NCBI GenBank assembly: GCA_913056305.1
Contig: CAJXMR010000038.1
Span: forward strand, 1-32,185
Origin: an uncultured Ralstonia sp.
GTDB lineage: Bacteria > Pseudomonadota > Gammaproteobacteria > Burkholderiales > Burkholderiaceae
Reading direction: 5' to 3'
Length of the DNA: 32,185 bases
How positions within the stretch are numbered: position 1 is the first letter of the stretch; each line of letters begins with the position of its first letter. Positions 15,313-22,894 of the stretch are shown piece after piece. Under the pieces are notes generated by a model. That model was not told the origin of the DNA. It searched no databases and saw only the letters and a list, made by a program, of their open reading frames with translations. The position numbers were made by a program, and so were the translations under genes.

Positions 15313-15666
15313 ATGGGTATCACCATCCTTCATCAGTCCGCCGCGCTTGACGGCTTTGAGCACCAGGGCACGCCCGCCCGCGCGCTGACCCAGCCACCGT
15401 GTGAGTTCAGCGGCATCGACATCGATCTCGCGGGTGCCGGCGAGAATCGCACCGGCCTGTGGGAATGCACACCGGGCCGCTTCGAGCGGCAACTCGCGAA
15501 CGCCGAGGTCATGCATATCCTGGCGGGCGCCTGCACCTTCACGCCAACGGGCGGCACGCCGCAAGCCATCCGCGCTGGCGACACGCTGTTCTTCCCGGCC
15601 AACACGACCGGTGAATGGCACGTGACGCAGACGCTGCGCAAGGTGTTTGTAGTCCTGGCGGCCTGA
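15313..15666 (+). CDS. Small cupin-domain protein (Cupin_3 / DUF861 type)
   Basis: 117 residues from the ATG at 15313 (weak SD); upstream in-frame codons run through a hairpin, so the ATG is preferred. The sequence fits a single cupin barrel: GLWECTPGRFERQLANAEVMHILAGACTF (motif 1 region, with Glu where other cupins have His) followed by IRAGDTLFFPANTTGEWHV (motif 2). This is the pattern of the Cupin_3 family related to ureidoglycine aminohydrolase, often found beside amine-oxidising enzymes. It is cytoplasmic and lacks a signal peptide. A binding or isomerase role in the neighbouring catabolic pathway is plausible. It converges on the FAD oxidoreductase gene and shares a strong hairpin with it. 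Confidence 0.85.
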   Translation: MGITILHQSAALDGFEHQGTPARALTQPPCEFSGIDIDLAGAGENRTGLWECTPGRFERQLANAEVMHILAGACTFTPTGGTPQAIRAGDTLFFPANTTGEWHVTQTLRKVFVVLAA

Positions 15667-15672
15667 CCACCG

Positions 15673-15700
15673 CCGCCTGACCTGCTGACAGGTCAGGCGG
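15673..15700. terminator. Strong bidirectional hairpin at convergent gene ends
   Basis: CCGCCTGACCTG (15673-15684), tetraloop CTGA, CAGGTCAGGCGG (15689-15700): a perfect 12-bp stem. It starts 7 bp after the cupin stop and its right arm contains the stop codon of the opposing FAD oxidoreductase gene (15693-15695). No T-run on either side. Confidence 0.7.
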
Positions 15701-16871
15701 TTGCCTGCAGGATCTGTGGAAGGGCAAAGCGCCCGATGGCATACGGCTCCAGCGGAATCGACGTATGCCCAGTGGCAATCAGCTCAGCCATGGTCTCGCC
15801 CACACCGGGGCTGATGGCAAAGCCCTCGCCGTTGAAGCCGAAGGCGTAGTGCAGGCCGGGCACCTTGGCGCTTGGGCCCATCACCGGTTGCCAATCGGCG
15901 GTATAGCCTTCGATGCCGCTCCACACGCGGATCAGCTGCACATGCTCGAAGGCCGGCACGAAGCGGCGCAGTTCGCGCAGCTGGCGCAGCACGTTGTCGG
16001 GTTTGACGTACGCACGGATCGTGTCGGTATGCGCCGGCCCCTTGAGCCCGCCGCCAAAGACGATGTTGCCGCGCGAGATCTGGCGGAAATACAGCCCCTC
16101 GTATTCGATGGGCGATGACAGTCCGATGGATGGGCCGATGGCATACGGCAGTGGCTCGGTTACGCCCATCTGCGGGCCGCGCGCCTCCAGCGGCACGGGC
16201 TCGCCAAACTGCTCGGCCATGCGGTTGGACCAGGCGCCGCAAGCCACCAGCAGTTGCGGCGCGCGAAAACGCCGGCCGTCGGCGGTATGGGCGATAAAAC
16301 CGTTGGTGTCGCGCTCGACGTGCATCACCTCGGCATGCTCGACGATGTGCGCACCGGCGCGCCGTGCTGCACGCGCGAAGGCGGGGCCGGCCAGGCGCGG
16401 ATTGGCGTGGCCGTCCTGCGGCGAATACGACCCCGCCACCACGCCAGGCGCGAAGATGCCCCAGCGCTGACGCAACTGCTCGGCATTGAACAGCTCCAGG
16501 TCCAGTCCGAGCGGCTTCACGTCGCGTGCATGCTGCTCCAGCACGGCGGCCTGCGCCTCGGTGTAGCACACGCGCAGATGGCCATAGGGGACGAACTCCA
16601 GATCCTCGCCCAACAAGGTCTTGACGCGGCCCCACACGTCGCGCGCGCGGTTGGCGAGCGGCATCTGGTGCAGTGCGCGGCCCTGGCGGCGCACGTTGCC
16701 GAAGTTGGTGCCGCTGGCCTGACGGCCCACCAGCTCGCGCTCCAGCAGCGTGACCGACAGGCCGTGCTGGCGCAGGAAGAAGGCGGTGGTGGTGCCCATC
16801 AGCCCGCCGCCGAGCACCAGCACGTCGGTGTCGTACGCGCTTGTGGTGGCTGTCGTTGCCGCGCTGCTCAT
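15693..16871 (-). CDS. FAD-dependent amine/D-amino-acid dehydrogenase, HcnC/OoxB-like subunit
   Basis: 392 residues. DAO-fold flavoprotein: the N-terminal dinucleotide motif is VLVLGGGLMGTTTAFFLRQHG (residues 21-26 GGGLMG), followed by SVTLLER with the ribose-binding Glu. The substrate domain contains NFGNVRRQG, GSYSPQDGHANP and LLVACGAWSNR. The C-terminal segment GLHYAFGFNGEGFAISPGVGE closes the FAD site. The gene overlaps the upstream subunit by 4 bp (ATGA) and is the last of three co-transcribed genes. In HcnABC, octopine/nopaline oxidases and D-hydroxyproline dehydrogenases, the corresponding subunit oxidises the C-N bond and passes electrons through the partner subunits. The substrate here is unknown. 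Hydrogen cyanide synthesis is not implied, as the aminotransferase and importer context fits catabolism better. Confidence 0.88.
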   Translation of the reverse strand: MSSAATTATTSAYDTDVLVLGGGLMGTTTAFFLRQHGLSVTLLERELVGRQASGTNFGNVRRQGRALHQMPLANRARDVWGRVKTLLGEDLEFVPYGHLRVCYTEAQAAVLEQHARDVKPLGLDLELFNAEQLRQRWGIFAPGVVAGSYSPQDGHANPRLAGPAFARAARRAGAHIVEHAEVMHVERDTNGFIAHTADGRRFRAPQLLVACGAWSNRMAEQFGEPVPLEARGPQMGVTEPLPYAIGPSIGLSSPIEYEGLYFRQISRGNIVFGGGLKGPAHTDTIRAYVKPDNVLRQLRELRRFVPAFEHVQLIRVWSGIEGYTADWQPVMGPSAKVPGLHYAFGFNGEGFAISPGVGETMAELIATGHTSIPLEPYAIGRFALPQILQATA

Positions 16872-18268
16872 GCCTGCACCTCGCGTGTATTCATCATCAG
16901 TGGCTTGACCGGCGCTTGCGAGCGCAGGCGGCCGACCTGTTCCACCGGCACGCCGCAGGCATGCGCCACGATCTCGGCAGCGGCATGCCCGCAGAAGCGT
17001 CCCTGGCAGCGGCCCATGCCGACCCGGCTGAAGGCCTTGGCGCGGTTGACTTCCTGGCTGTCGAGTTCGGTCACGCAGCGGCGCAGCTCGCCGGCGGTCA
17101 CGGCTTCGCAGCGGCAGACCACCGCGGTATCGGGCAGCGCGGCGGCCTGCGCATGCGGCCACGGAAAGGCGCGCGCCAGCCCCTGGCGGAAGCGGTCCAT
17201 CTGGCCGAGTGTCTTGCGCAGCGTCGCCGATTCCACGGCGTACTGCACGCGGCCGGTCTCGTGCCCCAGGTCAGACAGCGCGGCGAGTGCCGCGAGCCGC
17301 CCCGCGGCTTCCGCGCCATCAGCCCCGAGGATGCGCGCGCCGTCGCCAGCGAGATAGACGCCGGGCGTGCTGCTGCGGCCATCCTCGTCGATACGCGGAA
17401 GCCATTGCCGGCTCACCGGTTCGAAGGTGAAATCGCAGCGCGCGAGGTCGGCGAGTTGCGTCTCAGCGCGCAGATGCCAGCCCAGGCCGACGGCGTCGCA
17501 GTCGAAGCGCTGCTCACGGCCGCGGGCGTCGCGTATGGTCACGGCCTGCACACCGAAGGCGTCATCGCCATCGATGGACGACGGTGTCACGCCTTGCAGT
17601 AACGGCACGCCCGCCGCCTTGAGCGCACGAATCAGCCCGAGCCCGCGCAATGCCAGACGCGGGCGTGCCAGCAATCCGGCGATGGCACTCCACGACTTGC
17701 TGGCCGGCGCGGTGTCGAGCACTGCCGCCACGCGCGCGCCAGCCTGCACGTACTGCGATGCCACGAGGTAGAGCAAAGGCCCGCTTCCGAGGAAGACGAT
17801 CCGCGAGCCGATGGCACAGGCCTGCGCCTTGAGCGCGATCTGCGCGGCGCCCAGGCTGTAGCAGCCGGCACGGTGCCAGCCGGGCACGGGCATGAGGCGG
17901 TCGGTGGCGCCAGAGCAGACCAGCAGCGCGTCGAAGGGCAGCGTCTGCGGCCGGCCGTCGCGCACCACGTGCAATGCGCCTTGGGTCAGGTTCCAGGCCA
18001 GGGTTTCGTGGCGGTAATCGATGTGCGCGCGCAGGGCGTCGAAATCGTGGTGCAGCGCCTGCGCCTTGTCGGCCTCGGTGCCGTAGAGCTTGGCGTAGGG
18101 GCGCTTGAAGCCCTCGGGCTGGCGGCGATAGATCTGGCCGCCATCACGCCGGCCCTCATCGATCACGATCGGGCGCAGGCCCGCTTGCACCAGGGCCTGG
18201 GCGGCGCGCACACCGGCCGGACCGGCGCCGACGACGACAACGCGCGGCGCAGTGGAGGGCGTGCTCAT
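16868..18268 (-). CDS. FAD/NAD(P)-binding subunit with BFD-like [2Fe-2S] domain, HcnB/OoxA-like
   Basis: 466 residues. Two Rossmann motifs: VVVVGAGPAGVRAAQAL (FAD, 10-26) and IVFLGSGPLLYLVASQYVQAG (157-177). The segment TPGVYLAGDGARILGADGA (301-319) is the second FAD contact. The C-terminal BFD-like region carries C385-x-C387 and C421-x4-C426, suited to a [2Fe-2S] cluster. This architecture is that of HcnB and the A subunits of opine oxidases, which carry electrons between the oxidising flavin subunit and the respiratory chain. The start overlaps the upstream ferredoxin-like gene by 4 bp and the end overlaps the next subunit by 4 bp, so the three are made together in fixed ratio. It has no signal peptide and probably works at the inner face of the membrane. 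Confidence 0.9.
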   Translation of the reverse strand: MSTPSTAPRVVVVGAGPAGVRAAQALVQAGLRPIVIDEGRRDGGQIYRRQPEGFKRPYAKLYGTEADKAQALHHDFDALRAHIDYRHETLAWNLTQGALHVVRDGRPQTLPFDALLVCSGATDRLMPVPGWHRAGCYSLGAAQIALKAQACAIGSRIVFLGSGPLLYLVASQYVQAGARVAAVLDTAPASKSWSAIAGLLARPRLALRGLGLIRALKAAGVPLLQGVTPSSIDGDDAFGVQAVTIRDARGREQRFDCDAVGLGWHLRAETQLADLARCDFTFEPVSRQWLPRIDEDGRSSTPGVYLAGDGARILGADGAEAAGRLAALAALSDLGHETGRVQYAVESATLRKTLGQMDRFRQGLARAFPWPHAQAAALPDTAVVCRCEAVTAGELRRCVTELDSQEVNRAKAFSRVGMGRCQGRFCGHAAAEIVAHACGVPVEQVGRLRSQAPVKPLMMNTREVQA

Positions 18269-18639
18269 GCGGCAGCCTCCGGCGCGTGGCGCGCTAGCGT
18301 CTCCTGCAGGTCGAGCGTCACCGGCCAGTGGTGCGCGGGTGGCCGGGTCAGCAACTCCATGCCGGCCTCGGCAGGGGTGGAGCAGGCGCGCAGGCGCTCG
18401 CCGGCGGGCGTCCACACCCAGCAGTCCTGGCAGGCGCCCATCAGGCAGAAGCCCGCGCGCGGGCCGTCGCCAAACTCGCTGTCGCGCACGCGCCGGCCCT
18501 GCGTCAGCAATGCCACCAGCACCGTGTCGCCCGCCAGTGCGGTGGCGCTCTGGCCATCGATGCGCAGCGTGATGGCGGGGCGATCGGCTTCGGCCAATCG
18601 CACGAAGCGCGCGGGCGGGTGGTGGGCGTCGTCGGGCAT
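18265..18639 (-). CDS. Ferredoxin-like (2Fe-2S)-binding subunit, HcnA-like
   Basis: 124 residues with the plant-type ferredoxin fold of the HcnA family. ITLRIDGQSATALAGDTVLVALLT is the usual beta-grasp start, and the cluster ligands are C65, C70, C73 (FCLMGACQDCWV) and C86 (RACSTP). The C-terminal ~35 residues are less conserved. It is the first gene of the dehydrogenase trio and starts 15 bp after the Lrp-family gene, so regulator and enzyme are probably co-transcribed. The SD is weak, hinting at coupling to the upstream gene. Confidence 0.88.
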   Translation of the reverse strand: MPDDAHHPPARFVRLAEADRPAITLRIDGQSATALAGDTVLVALLTQGRRVRDSEFGDGPRAGFCLMGACQDCWVWTPAGERLRACSTPAEAGMELLTRPPAHHWPVTLDLQETLARHAPEAAA

Positions 18640-18654
18640 GGGGCGCGGATCGGG

Positions 18655-19149
18655 CTAGCGTTGGTTGGGGAACAACCGTTCGATCGGGCAGTGCGTCTTG
18701 ATGAACGGCGATTTGATGACGATGTAGCTGAAGTACTTGGCGATGCCGATGTTGCGCTCCAGCAGGCCCTCGATCACTTCCTGGTAGTGGTTGACGCCCC
18801 GCGTGATGAAGCGCAGCAGGTAGTCATAGCCGCCGCTCAGGAGGTGGCATTCGAGCACCTCATCCACCTCGCGGATGGCGGCCTCGAAGCGCACGAAGGT
18901 CTCGCGGTGGTGGTCCGACAGCGTGACCTCGGTAAAGACGGTGAGCGTGTCGCCCAGCTTTTCCAGCCGGATATGCGCACCGTAACCGGCGATATAGCCG
19001 GCTTGCTCCAGGCGCTTGACGCGGATCAGGCACGGGCTGGGCGACAGGCCCACGGCGTCGGCCAGGTCCACGTTGGTCATGCGCCCGTTCTTCTGCAGTT
19101 GGGCGAGGATGCGCAGGTCCAGACGGTCGATCTTGAGGGCTTCGGTCAT
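18655..19149 (-). CDS. Lrp/AsnC-family transcriptional regulator
   Basis: 164 residues, normal for the family. The N-terminal HTH is LDLRILAQLQKNGRMTNVDLADAVGLSPSPCLIRVKRLEQAGYI (about 11-54), and the C-terminal RAM ligand-binding domain includes VLECHLLSGGYDYLLRFITRGVNHYQEVIE. Such proteins sense amino acids and control their transport and degradation. It sits between an aminotransferase gene (73 bp upstream) and the dehydrogenase trio (15 bp downstream), all on one strand, so it is the obvious local regulator of this cluster. I could not identify its binding site with confidence. Confidence 0.93.
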   Translation of the reverse strand: MTEALKIDRLDLRILAQLQKNGRMTNVDLADAVGLSPSPCLIRVKRLEQAGYIAGYGAHIRLEKLGDTLTVFTEVTLSDHHRETFVRFEAAIREVDEVLECHLLSGGYDYLLRFITRGVNHYQEVIEGLLERNIGIAKYFSYIVIKSPFIKTHCPIERLFPNQR

Positions 19150-19222
19150 GGCGAGGGCGAAGGCGTGGAAGATAGATCCGATTCTGCGGCAGCCAGCGTC
19201 TGTTGTGTGCGTTCGTGTGACG

Positions 19223-20623
19223 TCAGGCCAGCGCGGCGCGCACGGTGGGGAAGGCCAGTACGTCGTCCAGCGTTGTCTTCAGCCGCGCGAACAGTTGCGC
19301 GAATTCGTCCTCGGTGTACGTGAGCGCAGGGGCAAAACCCAGGATGTTGTCGCCGAACGCCCGGAACACGATGCCGTTGCGGTAGGCAGCCGAGGCAATC
19401 AGATCGGGTAGGCCGAGCGCCGCATCGAAGCCGCGCTTGGTGGCCTTGTCGCTCACCAGTTCCAGCGCACCCAGCAGGCCGCGGTGGCGCGAGTCGCCCA
19501 CTAGCGGATGATCGAGCAGCCCGTCCAGCCCCGCGCCAAAACTGGCCGCGCCACGCTGGCCGTTGGCGAGGATGCCGCCTTCCTCATACAGGCGCAGCAC
19601 TTCCAGTGCCACCGCCGCGCTGACCGGATGCGCCGAGTACGTCGCGCCATGGCCGATGGGTGCGCCAGCGGGCGCGCCGTCGGCAATGCCGGCGTAGATC
19701 GCATCGGAGATCAGCGTCGCGCCCATCGGCACGTAGCCCGCCGTGAGGCCCTTGGCGACGGTCATGATGTCGGGGTCGACGCCCTCGGCATCGCACGCGA
19801 ACATCGGCCCGGTGCGGCCGAAGCCGGTGATGACCTCGTCCACCACGAACAGGATGCCCAGCTCGCGCGCCGCCTCGCGCATGGCCTTGAGCCAGCCCTT
19901 GGGCGGCACGATCACGCCGCCCGAGCCCTGGATCGGCTCGCAGAAGAACGCCGCCACGTTGTCCGCGCCCAGCTCGGCCACCTTGGCGTGCAGCGCCGCC
20001 ACTGATGCGGCGATGATGGCCTGCGCATCGGTGGGGTCGGCCGCGCGGTACGGATTGGGCGAAGGAATGGTGTGCTGCGTCGGCAGCGGCAGGTCGAAGC
20101 CGCGATGGAACGCCGGCAGCGCCGTGAGGCCCGCGCCCGTGGACGAGCTGCCGTGGTAGCCACGTTCCAACGAGATGAAGTGCTTCTTCTCGGGTTTCCC
20201 GATCGAATTGAAGTACTGGACGATGAAGCGCACCGCCCCATCTACCGCCTCGGAGCCGCCCAGCGTCAGGTACACGTGGTTGAGCGAGCGCGGCGTGATC
20301 TGCACCAGTTTGTCGGCCAGGCGGATGGCCGGCTCGCTGCTGAAATGGAAGTAGCCCGTGGCGTAGGGCAGGCGGCGCATCTGCTCGGCGGCGGCCTGCA
20401 CCACGCTCTCCTGGCCGTAGCCGACGTTCACGCACCACAGGCCCGCGAAGGCGTCGAGCAGTTCGTGGCCGTTGGCATCGGTCAGCCATGCACCCCGGCC
20501 CGAGGCGAGCACGGTCGGGCCACGCTGCTCGTGGGTGCGCCACGGCGCCACCGGGTGGATCAGGTGCGCACGGTCGATGGCATCAAGCGAGGCGAGCTGG
20601 GGCAGATCGGTGAGCTGGGTCAT
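19223..20623 (-). CDS. Class III (omega-type) pyridoxal-phosphate aminotransferase
   Basis: 466 residues from the ATG at 20623; a TTG 13 codons earlier is less likely. Fold-type I aminotransferase landmarks: DAFAGLWCVNVGYG (57-70), the PLP phosphate loop SEAVDGAVRFI, GYHGSSSTGAGL (155-166), CEPIQGSGGVIVPP (228-241), VDEVITGFGRTG with D262 for the pyridine nitrogen, and Schiff-base K291 in TVAKGLTAGYVPMGA. This is the subgroup of polyamine, beta-alanine and GABA:pyruvate transaminases, usually annotated aspartate aminotransferase family. It moves a terminal amino group to pyruvate or 2-oxoglutarate, giving an aldehyde that the aldehyde dehydrogenase encoded on the divergent arm could oxidise. 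The precise donor is not predictable from sequence. Confidence 0.92.
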   Translation of the reverse strand: MTQLTDLPQLASLDAIDRAHLIHPVAPWRTHEQRGPTVLASGRGAWLTDANGHELLDAFAGLWCVNVGYGQESVVQAAAEQMRRLPYATGYFHFSSEPAIRLADKLVQITPRSLNHVYLTLGGSEAVDGAVRFIVQYFNSIGKPEKKHFISLERGYHGSSSTGAGLTALPAFHRGFDLPLPTQHTIPSPNPYRAADPTDAQAIIAASVAALHAKVAELGADNVAAFFCEPIQGSGGVIVPPKGWLKAMREAARELGILFVVDEVITGFGRTGPMFACDAEGVDPDIMTVAKGLTAGYVPMGATLISDAIYAGIADGAPAGAPIGHGATYSAHPVSAAVALEVLRLYEEGGILANGQRGAASFGAGLDGLLDHPLVGDSRHRGLLGALELVSDKATKRGFDAALGLPDLIASAAYRNGIVFRAFGDNILGFAPALTYTEDEFAQLFARLKTTLDDVLAFPTVRAALA

Positions 20624-20784
20624 GGCGAGGTCCGTTCGTGCGGGAGCGCAATGGGCGCTCAATAGGCAATCGATGGGCTCAAGCGTAGGACGAGCGTGCC
20701 AAGGCTTGGTGCTGCTTTGCGGGGGTGGAACGCAGTGGGCTGCTGTTGTTCGGGCTGTCGCAGCAGATCGTGCGGCGAGCGGTT

Positions 20785-21717
20785 TCAGTAGCCGCGCGTG
20801 CGGTCCACCAGCCCGACCATCGGCTCGCCTGCGGCAAAGCGGCGGAGGTTGTCGATCACCACGGCGGCGGCGCTCAGCGGTTGCGTCATGCTGGCGATGT
20901 GCGGTGTGAGCTGGATGCGTGGATGGCGCCAGAAGGCGTGCCCAAGCGGAAGCGGTTCCGGGTCGGTCACGTCGAGCATGGCATCGGCGAGCTGGCCGGA
21001 TTCCAGGGCAGCCAGCAGATCGTCACTCACAAGCTGCGGGCCCCGGCCCACATGCACCAGTGCCGCACCGCGCGGCAATTGCGCGAACAGCGCCGCGTTG
21101 AGCACGCCGCGCGTGGCGTCGGTCAGCGGCAGCAGGCAGACGAGGATGTCGGTGCGCGCGAGGAAGGCGCCCAGCTCGTCCTGGCCCGCGAAGCAGCGCA
21201 CGCCATCGATGGTGTGCTGCGAACGGCTCCAGCCGGCGCAATCGAAGCCGAAATCCTGCAACTGCGCGAGCACGGCCTGCCCCAGCGAGCCGAGCCCGAG
21301 CACGCCAACACGACGCTCATTAGCCGGGCGCACCGGCAGCGGGCGCCACTCGCCGGCCTGCTGCTGGCGCCGGTAGGCCGGGATGTCACGGTGCAGGCTT
21401 AGCACGGCCTGCGTGACGTACTCGACCATGCCGCGCACGATGCCGGACTCGACCATGCGCACGACGGGCAGGGCGGCGGGTAGCGCCGCAAAGTTGAACT
21501 GGTCCACCCCCGCGCCCGAAGAGAACAACACCTCCAGATGCGGGAACTGCGTGGCGATGTCGGCGGGCGGCTCCCATGCCGCCAGAAAGCGCACCCGCTG
21601 CGGATCACCGATGTCGGGCCAGATGCGGAAGTCGATGTCGGGGGCGTGCTGGCGGAAGACCTCGGCCCATTGCCGGCCGCGCACGGGGTCGGACTTGTAG
21701 AGGAAGGTGGTGGTCAC
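20785..21717 (-). CDS. D-2-hydroxyacid dehydrogenase, glyoxylate/hydroxypyruvate reductase A-like
   Basis: 310 residues with a GTG start at 21717; the SD is weak. The NAD(P) motif is VGVLGLGSLGQAVL (GLGSLG 141-146), followed by WSRSQHTIDG, where Arg suggests NADPH. The catalytic triad of the family is visible: R225 in VHVGRGPQLV, E254 in DVTDPEPLP and H273 in LTPHIASMTQP. Length and motifs fit GhrA, which reduces glyoxylate and hydroxypyruvate to glycolate and glycerate. In this cluster it may handle a 2-oxoacid produced from the amine substrate. It lies 43 bp after the GNAT gene and 161 bp before the aminotransferase gene on the same strand. Confidence 0.92.
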   Translation of the reverse strand: MTTTFLYKSDPVRGRQWAEVFRQHAPDIDFRIWPDIGDPQRVRFLAAWEPPADIATQFPHLEVLFSSGAGVDQFNFAALPAALPVVRMVESGIVRGMVEYVTQAVLSLHRDIPAYRRQQQAGEWRPLPVRPANERRVGVLGLGSLGQAVLAQLQDFGFDCAGWSRSQHTIDGVRCFAGQDELGAFLARTDILVCLLPLTDATRGVLNAALFAQLPRGAALVHVGRGPQLVSDDLLAALESGQLADAMLDVTDPEPLPLGHAFWRHPRIQLTPHIASMTQPLSAAAVVIDNLRRFAAGEPMVGLVDRTRGY

Positions 21718-21760
21718 GGTTGGGGCGGCTAGATCGGGCGATGGGTGCGGTGGCTGGGGT

Positions 21761-22651
21761 TCAGCCCATCGCCTGAGTCACGATGGCGAACAGCGCAGGC
21801 GCATCCGCCGGCGTGCTCAGCGGCGCCCCGCGCACCATGGTGGTGGGCGCGTCCACGCGCAGCAGGCCGATGCTCTCCAGCCATTCGGCCAGGCCGCTGT
21901 CGAAATCGATATCGATGCGCGTGAAGTGCCCAGCGTTGACGCCGGCCAGATGGGCGATCAGCGCCTTGGCGCCCTGAACGTCGGGGGCGACCACCGGGCC
22001 GATGGCGTGGCCGCGTCCGAAGCGGCGCAGCATGGCGAAGCCGCGCGGCTCGCCGTCGTCGTCCAGCACGACGCAGGAATCGGCGTTGGCCAGCAGGTCT
22101 TCGAGCAATGCGTCGCGCGGCATGCCGCGTGCCTCGGCGTCGAGCTTGGCGAGCGCATCGGCCTCGTTGAGCCCGGCCGGGCGCAGGCGCCAGCCGGGGG
22201 GCAGGGCGATCAGCGGCGTGGGCTGGGCGATGCCCTGGTGCTGGCGCACCTCGCCGGTGCGCACGAAGCCCAGTCGCTCGTACAGGCCGCGCCCTTCGGC
22301 GGTGGCATGCAGCAGCACTGTGCTGTCGTCCAGGCCTTCGAGCAGCGCGCTCATCATGCGATGGCCGATGCGCCGGCCCTGGCACGCCGGCGTGACGATC
22401 ACCAGGCCGATGGTGGCGTGGTGCGCGCCCCAGCGCCAGCGCTGCGCCGTGGCGATGATCTGGCCGTCGCGCTCGGCGACGATGCCCTCATCGGCGTGCG
22501 CAAACATCTGCGCCCAGTCGGCCGGGCGATGCGGCCAGCGTTGCTCTTCCGACAGGGCATGCGCCGCGGCCAGGTCATCGGCGGTCATCGGGCGCAGCAC
22601 CACGCCGTCGTCGGCAAGGGTGTCTTGATCAGGCGCAGCTGAGGCAGGCAT
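21761..22651 (-). CDS. GNAT-family acetyltransferase with C-terminal Acetyltransf_18-like domain
   Basis: 296 residues; the ATG at 22651 has AAGGA eight bases upstream. The N-terminal GNAT domain (about 12-145) has IGLVIVTPACQGRRIGHRMMSALL, where QGRRIGHRM is the acetyl-CoA pyrophosphate loop, then YERLGFVRTGEV. The second half (about 155-290) resembles a second GNAT-like fold of the Acetyltransf_18 type: LRPAGLNEADALAKLDAEA, FAMLRRFGRGHAIGPVVA and LAEWLESIGLLRVD. Two-domain GNATs of this type often accompany amine or aminotransferase genes. It might N-acetylate the substrate or an intermediate. It is the first gene of the left catabolic arm, and its leader contains a 10-bp inverted repeat reaching the start codon. 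Confidence 0.85.
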   Translation of the reverse strand: MPASAAPDQDTLADDGVVLRPMTADDLAAAHALSEEQRWPHRPADWAQMFAHADEGIVAERDGQIIATAQRWRWGAHHATIGLVIVTPACQGRRIGHRMMSALLEGLDDSTVLLHATAEGRGLYERLGFVRTGEVRQHQGIAQPTPLIALPPGWRLRPAGLNEADALAKLDAEARGMPRDALLEDLLANADSCVVLDDDGEPRGFAMLRRFGRGHAIGPVVAPDVQGAKALIAHLAGVNAGHFTRIDIDFDSGLAEWLESIGLLRVDAPTTMVRGAPLSTPADAPALFAIVTQAMG

Positions 22652-22714
22652 GGGCGATGTCCTTCTTACGAAAGCGAGAGCGAGTACCGGCAATTATCTT
22701 GGACGACATCGCCC
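22652..22714 (-). promoter_or_regulatory. Inverted repeat in the divergent GNAT/aldehyde dehydrogenase promoter region
   Basis: GGGCGATGTC (22652-22661) and GACATCGCCC (22705-22714) are perfect 10-bp arms 43 bp apart. One arm touches the GNAT start codon and fills the gap between its SD and ATG. A GATAAT hexamer on the - strand (22693-22698) lies between the arms and could be the GNAT -10. The repeat is either an operator pair or, if transcription begins farther upstream, an RNA stem that masks the start. The remainder of the 243-bp gap to 22894 shows no gene. Confidence 0.45.
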
Positions 22715-22894
22715 GGCGCGGCCAGAACGAATTCGGGTTTGCCCGCAATTTGCAAGCATCGTCTGCCGAGGGTGTCGGTTTCGCAATTCGATGCGGTGGC
22801 GCTCGCGGTTACGAACACAAATGCCGAGCCTTCCTGCCTAGCATCAATGACCTTATTTCGATACGGGTGCCGGCCTGCGGCACCCCGCCAACTT

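Noticed and set aside
15693-18639. Hydrogen cyanide synthase operon hcnABC
   Set aside because: The subunit architecture is shared, but the Lrp, aminotransferase, oxidase and importer neighbours fit catabolism; opine-oxidase or D-amino-acid dehydrogenase relatives have the same architecture.
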